NCBI GenBank assembly: GCA_009733575.1
Contig: ML769726.1
Span: 3,760-67,759, forward strand
Length of the DNA stretch: 64,000 nucleotides
Direction: 5' to 3'
From: Gymnopus androsaceus JB14
Lineage: Eukaryota; Basidiomycota; Agaricomycetes; Agaricales; Omphalotaceae
Under the pieces are notes generated by a model that was given only the letters and a program-made list of their open reading frames with translations, did not search any database and was not told the DNA's origin. The translations under genes and the position numbers were made by a program. Shown in pieces: positions 58,550-64,000 of this stretch. Each line of letters opens with the position of its first letter. The stretch's first letter is position 1.

Positions 58550-59775
58550 TTAGCGGAAGCCATACCCAAAACTTCTTCAAAGCCCCCTGCCACCGCTGAG
58601 TGTTCTCCTTTACCCACTGCTCCTTCTCCTTCGGAGATGCGCGTGCCAAACGGTCCTTATTGTTTCAAAATCCATTGTAACGGAATTGAAACAGCGCACC
58701 AGCAGAGTACTAAGTGATCGAGTATCTCCATTCACTAGCCTGGATTGGAAGATTCAAATGGCGGATTAAAGCTGAGTTGATGATAACACTAGTGGCGGCA
58801 GGGAAGCAAAGAATGATCCCGAGGTTCCAAAGAACCAGTTCTCCTCCATGACGGTTGTTGAAGGGCCCCACACAGCTAATTGCACAACCCCCAGGAGCAT
58901 AGTTGCCATGGTCAACGTGGTCATCAGTAGTTGAACGAGGGCCAAGGTTGAATGTTGTGGCAGCAAAGACAGTGTTTCTGAAGTTCTTGCGGAGGCTTGG
59001 CTTCCAGCGTCAGAGCTCTTCGTTGTTCTGTTTGTACTCGGAAAACATGCCAGGGCAAAACCGCTTGTAAGCACTGTTTGCGATCCCGGACAGGCGCTGC
59101 ACAGCCGGATTCTCAAGAAGACTTTCAAGGACTTGCAGGTTCCTCTTGGAATGCTTTGTATTCGAAGGTTCCGTCTACAGAATGGCTCAGTGAGCACATG
59201 GATTGAACGAAACATTCATAGTAGGCGTGCCTGTCCTCCGCCATGAGAGTAGCCAATTGCTATGGCAGTAAAGTTCCCTTGTTGATTATAGGCCTGCTTT
59301 GCGCTCAACTTCAAGTTGACTCGAGCCTTCTCAAGCACCCGAGCTACCTCTTCATTTATGTCATGCATCCAGTTCGGGTCACGAGGCCTTCCAATGCAAT
59401 GGATGAGACCAAGGCCTTGGCGATCACAAAATACGAGGTTGGATCTATGTGGACCTTGCATCTCCACATCCCCCTCGTACTCCGCTCCGGATATACCACC
59501 CCAATCACTGTCGTCACCAGCGTCCTGCTCTCCAGCTTCCCCTTCCTCACCACCTGCATTATCTGACTCATCCTCATAAATATCATCAGCATTATCCTGG
59601 GAATACATAGGCACATCAGGACTGGCTGGAGTGGGAGGTGGACAAACAGTGGCCAACTCCCCTTCCAGATGCAGAAGGGTTGCCGCCTGAGACTCCCAAT
59701 ACTTGTTGTCCTCAATGTAAGTCTGGAGCTGGGCTCAAAGAAGATCACGAGCGTTGACACGCATACGAGACAAGA
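58550..59775 (-). pseudogene. TET/JBP-family 2-oxoglutarate/Fe(II) dioxygenase, decayed
   Basis: Members of this family oxidise 5-methylcytosine or thymine in DNA, and basidiomycetes have many copies linked to KDZ transposons. On minus the sequence begins near 59775 (MRVNARDLL, TGA at 59735-59737, AQLQTYIEDNKYWE), passes an acidic linker (59656 onward), then the domain entry LVFCDRQGLGLIHCIGRPRD, QQGNFTAIAIGYSHGGGQ, and after frame changes NPAVQRLSGIANSAYKRFCP. The catalytic part has HVDHGN (the His-x-Asp pair), GGELVLWNLGIILCFPA, SALIRH (distal His) and RYSITQYSAGALF (Arg for 2-oxoglutarate). Iron and co-substrate residues are thus all still readable. TGA codons at 59010-59012 and 58665-58667 and at least two frameshifts make it inactive. 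Neighbour upstream on the same strand is the KDZ transposase. Confidence 0.75.
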
Positions 59776-59949
59776 GTGGGAGGAAGAAAATGTGACGGAG
59801 GGAGTTCGAAGGGGGAGCACAACCCAGGGGTTGCGAGGTACCGAAGGGTAAGAGGGGGTAGAGGGGATGGTGCACTTCAGGCACCTACCAAACTGACCTA
59901 CTTAGGGTAAAAAAATGATGTCCTTAAATATGCCTAAGAGGCCCCTTTT

Positions 59950-60985
59950 TGGGGTAGACTACCCACCCATTATATAAGGTGTGTAGCTACCCCAACCTGG
60001 GGTGGCTACCCATTTTTCTCCAAGTTGACTTGGGTAGCTACCTATCATGTCACGTCACGCAGTGCCTGGGGTCTCTGCTGGGTAGCTACCCATGGTTTTT
60101 TTGTGGTTTTTTTCTTGCAGTTTGGGGAGCATTTTACACTACTTGACTATGTTTGACAGTGTGAATGTGGGCATATTACTTCAAGCAATATGAGCTACTA
60201 ACTTGGGTAGCTACCCACTTGGTTGCATATCATCAATCAGGTACCTGTATTTAAATGTTTGATTATCATGCATTGGGTATATTTAATAAACCACTCAACT
60301 ACTATTGAGATTTGAAAATAATAGACATAGTGGGTAGCTACCCACTTATTTGTATGAATACTGGTTTACATAGCTTAATTAATTTCACTCTATTTGATAT
60401 GTTTAGTACACCACTTCAATACCATTAAACATAGTGGATAGCTACCCACTTATGAGCTATTTGCATGGACATTCGACTCATGCATATCATTGATGCAGAA
60501 ACTATGAACCATACAAGCCTGTTATGTTACACTTTCATTCATGAACTTGTATATATAATATATACTGATACTGTGTAGCTGCCCACCACTATTTAAGTCT
60601 ATCTGCTACATGAACTCATTCATGGACTTGTATAAATGCTTGTACTGGGTAGCTACCTTATCCACTAAATTTGTTTTGAGGTGTCTATGTCCATATCAAG
60701 GACATTACACAATATATAGACCCACATGACTTCTGCCAATAGTGTGGGTAGTTACCCACATTAAACCAACATTAATTCGCATTAGGGATAGCTACCTGCC
60801 TGAATTTTCATTAGGGGTAGCTACCCACCTTAATTTTGACAAAGGGTAGCTACCCACCTCAATTTTTACAAAGGGTAGCTACCCACCTTAATTTTTATGA
60901 AGGGTAGCTACCCACCTTAATTTTTATGAGGGGTAGCTACCCAACTTAATTTTTATTAGGGGTAGCTACCCAACTTATTGTTCAT
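59950..60985. repeat. Array of the palindrome GGGTAGCTACCC (about 16 copies)
   Basis: The 12 bp palindrome or close variants occur from about 59950 to 60975. Spacing is irregular (50-130 bp) in the left part and a regular 29-31 bp in the right part (60805-60975), where units also share ccaccttaattttta. It lies between the two minus-strand genes. It has no coding potential. It could be a transposase-binding subterminal region or an independent element; terminal repeats were not found. Confidence 0.85.
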
Positions 60986-61042
60986 AAGGTGAATGATGGC
61001 TTAGCGTGTTTTTAATGCAAATAATAACATTCAAGTAGCTGG

Positions 61043-63985
61043 CTACAAATCTGATGTACCAGAAGCCTGCATATCTTGATAGTTTTCAGTAATTCTAAGA
61101 CTATCCAAATGCTCAATGAGAAGTCCATCAGCCTCTGCTTCGAACTCCACATCATACTCATACCCTGCTTCTTCGACAATTTCTCTTCCTCCTCCCAGAA
61201 CATGAACAGCTCTGTACTCAGCAAGATCCTCACCTGACAGACCCCACTCAGGTAATCCCTCTTCGGCAGGAACAAGAGTTCGTTCCCAAACAACAAACAA
61301 ACAACATAATTCACGTTTCTTCAAACTCAACTGATGTTCCACAGTTGCATCGGACACTTAATAAAATAAAGGTGAGATAACAAGTCACAGTCTGACAGAA
61401 TAGCCACTCACTATGTTCAATTGCTGCATTCACGACACGCCATTCCTCATTGAACCACAATTGCAAGGCACTCCGCTCTTTTAGCAGCCACGCCTGCTCT
61501 TCAATGCAACGATCTCTATCGTTCATTGCCTGTATTCCCGCTCGTACCTTTTCATTGCACAGCCAAAGCGGAGGGACTGTGTCATCTCCCTCCTCCTCAT
61601 ACCCTATCCCCACGTCGAGCCAGATATCATTGTCAACATCCAGTGTGAATAAACATTCCATTTCAATCTTGAGCGGCGCAACTGAATTACACGGCGCTTT
61701 TCTGTCGGATGAACATCTCCATGTCATCGCAAAGTCTATTGTATCTGCGAGCAAGTTCTGAGATTCCAGGATCCCTGCGTTGCACCGAATCTTGAGTATG
61801 TTCATTGATTCGCTGCTCTACTGAGGAGTCAGAACCAGAACTTAAGTGTATTCAATCAGAGAGATTGGGGACCTACCACTGCGCTGTTTGCGATACAAGC
61901 ATTCCAAACGGGTCAGCTCAAACTTCCTTGATTGTAGACGTTCTTGGATATGGGTCTTCAGAGTGCAAGCAATTCATTTTCTTTGTTAAGAATGGACTGT
62001 TGATGAGATGCCGGAGCTGACTCTTCGCATTGACACCCAGCGCGTCTTCCTTCTTTGTGACCTTTAGGTGAGCTTTACATAGACTTTTCAAAGCTGTTTC
62101 CAGCTCCAGCTCGACGGTTGCCATCTCCCAAGGCTCACTTGTAGGATCCGCGAGCCTCTTACACAGGTCATCGACATGGGCTTGAATAGTGTTGCGGCTT
62201 TTTCGCAGTCGTAGGGCCTCTTCTACAGCGGACTTTCCCTTATTCTTGTGTTGACCTACTTTGTTTCAGCTCCAGTCATATATGACAATTGCGTGAATGA
62301 CTTATGGGGTAAAGGCTTGGTCTGAGCTTTGATCTGTGCTTCCCATTCTCGACGTAACACCTCCTCGGAGAACCCACAGACCCGCAAACACTCCTCCGAA
62401 TCTTTCATCTTCTCATCACATGCAAGGACTTTCCGATGTAGCCAAAGTCCCAACTTGTACAGCCCCTCCTCACTGTAGAAGTTGAATTGGCTATCTAAAT
62501 TGTACATACGGATGTAGTACTATACGTAGCTCAAAAGTCAGCCTGATACTTGGGACAATTAATTTTTGGACTTACTCCTGCAACACGCCCGTAGGCTATC
62601 AGATGGCTTAATGCATGCCAAAGTCTCTCCGCTCCCTCACCATCGGACAGACCATAACCAATGCATTTGCTGTGGATGATAAATCAACTGACACAGCCAC
62701 TGGTGTCCGAATGCGTGAAAGATAGACACAGCAAATGACAGGCATGTGTGGTATGGCTTCAAGAACCCCCATTTCTCGCAGCTTCAATGGAGTTGGCACC
62801 CAATATTGTACAGAAAGTGAACTCCAACAGTCGGTGGCAGGTGCTCGAATAGTTTCGTCAGAGTTGCTAGGACAAAGTGCTGACCTTCTCCAGCCGTGTT
62901 TATGTTCACAGTGAACAGAGCACGGTCATGATGACAAAGCAATGTCATGTTCGCTGTAACATCAAAGAACTGAGTGCTACCCTTTATGCAAGCATCATCT
63001 GCTGCTGTGAAGCTGGCAAGGCATCCGTCCAAGACTGATTTTGGAACCCATAGACCCTTCTCGAAGTGGTCAGTTTTGTCACTGTCCTCATTCACCTTCT
63101 GTCGTTTGTGAGGAGGTTTAGTCGGCTGCTTTCGTGGGCTGACTGAGTCTACAAGTTGCTTCCAGGCTTGGACTTCAGCCTCGGGAATGAAGAAAGTGTT
63201 TGGATGAATTCGAGGAGGGCCACGTCTAGCTTTAGAGCTATGCTTCTGAGTATAGCATGCATCAACCTGGACAAGGATGTCTTCACTGCGAGAAATCTGC
63301 AGTTTAGCTGCTAACAAGCAAAATTAGGATCAAGCTCACCATTTTCTGCCAAAACATGCAGGACAACGGGACCGGAGGTATTCTGTTGGTCAAGACAGGG
63401 GTGTGTATGACTCTCGCTCACCCACATCTTCAATGGGATCTTCATCCAATGCTTCTTGGGTGCTCCGTCTACCACGCTGTGGGTGTGGTGAAGACGACAT
63501 TGACGGGTCCCATTTGTCATCAGATTCTCTGCCACGCTTTCAGGACTCTCTCTCTTCCACCTCTTCATCACTAACCTCTTCGATAGTTACCCCGCATCTC
63601 CTGGATTTATCCCTGGATTCAGCTCGTTCTCCCTCAGTTGATGACGGCTGTGCGTCGCCACAGTGAGCATCGAGGGCTTAAGCAAATTGGAGTATTGGAA
63701 GTTTCTGGTATGATATCCTCACGAGCATGCTGGAGGATAGTATTCATCCGAGCTTTAGTCATATCACTGAGCGACATGAACCAGTGAAGTGAGTTGGCAA
63801 AACGTCATCTCAGAGGATTGTCACCTGGGAGATGATATCCCTGAGCAGCAAGAAAATCAGTGGCTGCACTACACCAGGCGGTGTAATTTGGTGCAATGCG
63901 GAGGAAGAGTCGTCGCACAAAGTCCAAAACACGGACATCGACTGCGAGAGTGGGATAGATTGGTGAACAAGGGAAAAGCACTTCA
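61043..63985 (-). pseudogene. KDZ transposase, nearly full length, several lesions
   Basis: KDZ (Kyakuja-Dileera-Zisupton) transposases have an RNase-H-like fold. Reading from the right edge: VLFPCSPIYPTLAVDVRVLDFV and AAQGYHLPGDNPL (N-terminal conserved region; TGA at 63805-63807 in place of Arg before RFANSLHW), then DILVQVDACYTQK (first acidic residue), CLASFTAADDACIKGS, FFDVTANMTLLCHHDRALF, VHFLYNIGCQLH, FHAFGHQWLCQLIYHP, YGLSDGEGAERLWHALSHLI (acidic catalytic region), then YNLDSQFNFYSEE, QIKAQTKPLPHKS, SRKFELTRLECLYRKQ, CLFTLDVDNDIWLDVG, PPLWLCNEKVRAGI and a C-terminal exon (61043-61357). Frames change several times; some changes are introns (for example near 61360-61415), others clear frameshifts. 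The N-terminus stops at about 63985, where unrelated sequence joins. Confidence 0.9.
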
Positions 63986-64000
63986 GGCTACCACAATTTA
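63984..64000. other. Junction with sequence also found at 2282-2298
   Basis: The last 17 bases, aggctaccacaattta preceded by c, repeat those at the inner junction of Harbinger derivative C. The KDZ frame ends at this point, so an insertion probably begins here and continues outside the window. Confidence 0.4.

Noticed and set aside
58766..59215. 149-codon minus-strand open frame taken at face value
   Set aside because: It is mostly an off-frame shadow of the TET/JBP relic; the conserved residues are read in other frames.

Overview
The window looks like a transposon-dense piece of a basidiomycete genome, most likely Agaricomycetes. The evidence is spliced genes with introns of about 45-60 bp, a KDZ transposase with a TET/JBP-type dioxygenase relic beside it, a DUF6534-like membrane protein gene, a fungal tyrosine recombinase, chromodomain Ty3 sequences and hAT, PIF/Harbinger and Tc1/mariner relics. 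The species cannot be named. No rRNA, tRNA or CRISPR was found. Only three gene models read cleanly enough to be candidate functional host genes: the left-edge gene (1-1166), a minus-strand gene at 25209-27160 and a plus-strand gene at 41427-43184. The DUF6534-like gene (about 28669-30640) is a probable fourth.

Left part (1-22.3 kb): the end of an unknown acidic nuclear-type protein; simple repeats; then a nested stack in which a Tc1/mariner copy (2683-4265) sits in a long-TIR TA-target element (2434-4766), which sits in a Harbinger deletion derivative (2113 to about 5190). A minisatellite of about 28-35 bp follows, split by a 5.2 kb hAT element (6075-11279). Beyond it the Harbinger 5' region reappears in inverted orientation. 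A 4.7 kb block (hAT 3' end, Harbinger with its Myb/SANT gene, truncated Ty3) is present twice in tandem (9803-14517 and 15268-19980). The copies are separated by a 735 bp segment that also occurs at 40026-40760. The second copy runs on into Ty3 integrase, chromodomain and the start of a 3' LTR.

Middle (22.3-43.8 kb): gene-poor sequence with the 25-27 kb gene, the DUF6534-like gene, several small TIR elements that begin CATCAGC (one holding a solo LTR of 195 bp), and the five-exon gene at 41.4-43.2 kb.

Right part (43.8-64 kb): a 5.6 kb CACTA-like element bounded by 3 bp TSDs (43853-49460), a 684 bp near-perfect foldback element, two hAT-type non-autonomous elements with perfect 8 bp TSDs, a tyrosine recombinase relic beside an unknown gene, a 1.1 kb CATCAGC element inside an apparent intron, a 132 bp tandem repeat that looks like a duplicated exon unit, and finally a decayed TET/JBP gene, an array of a palindromic GGGTAGCTACCC word, and a KDZ transposase gene running to the right edge.

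Almost every transposon gene carries premature TGA codons, most of them where the family has arginine or tryptophan. This points to C-to-T change at CpG (methylation decay or a RIP-like process). The window is therefore mainly a record of layered insertion, duplication and mutational silencing, and it includes relics of the KDZ-TET/JBP partnership known from basidiomycetes.
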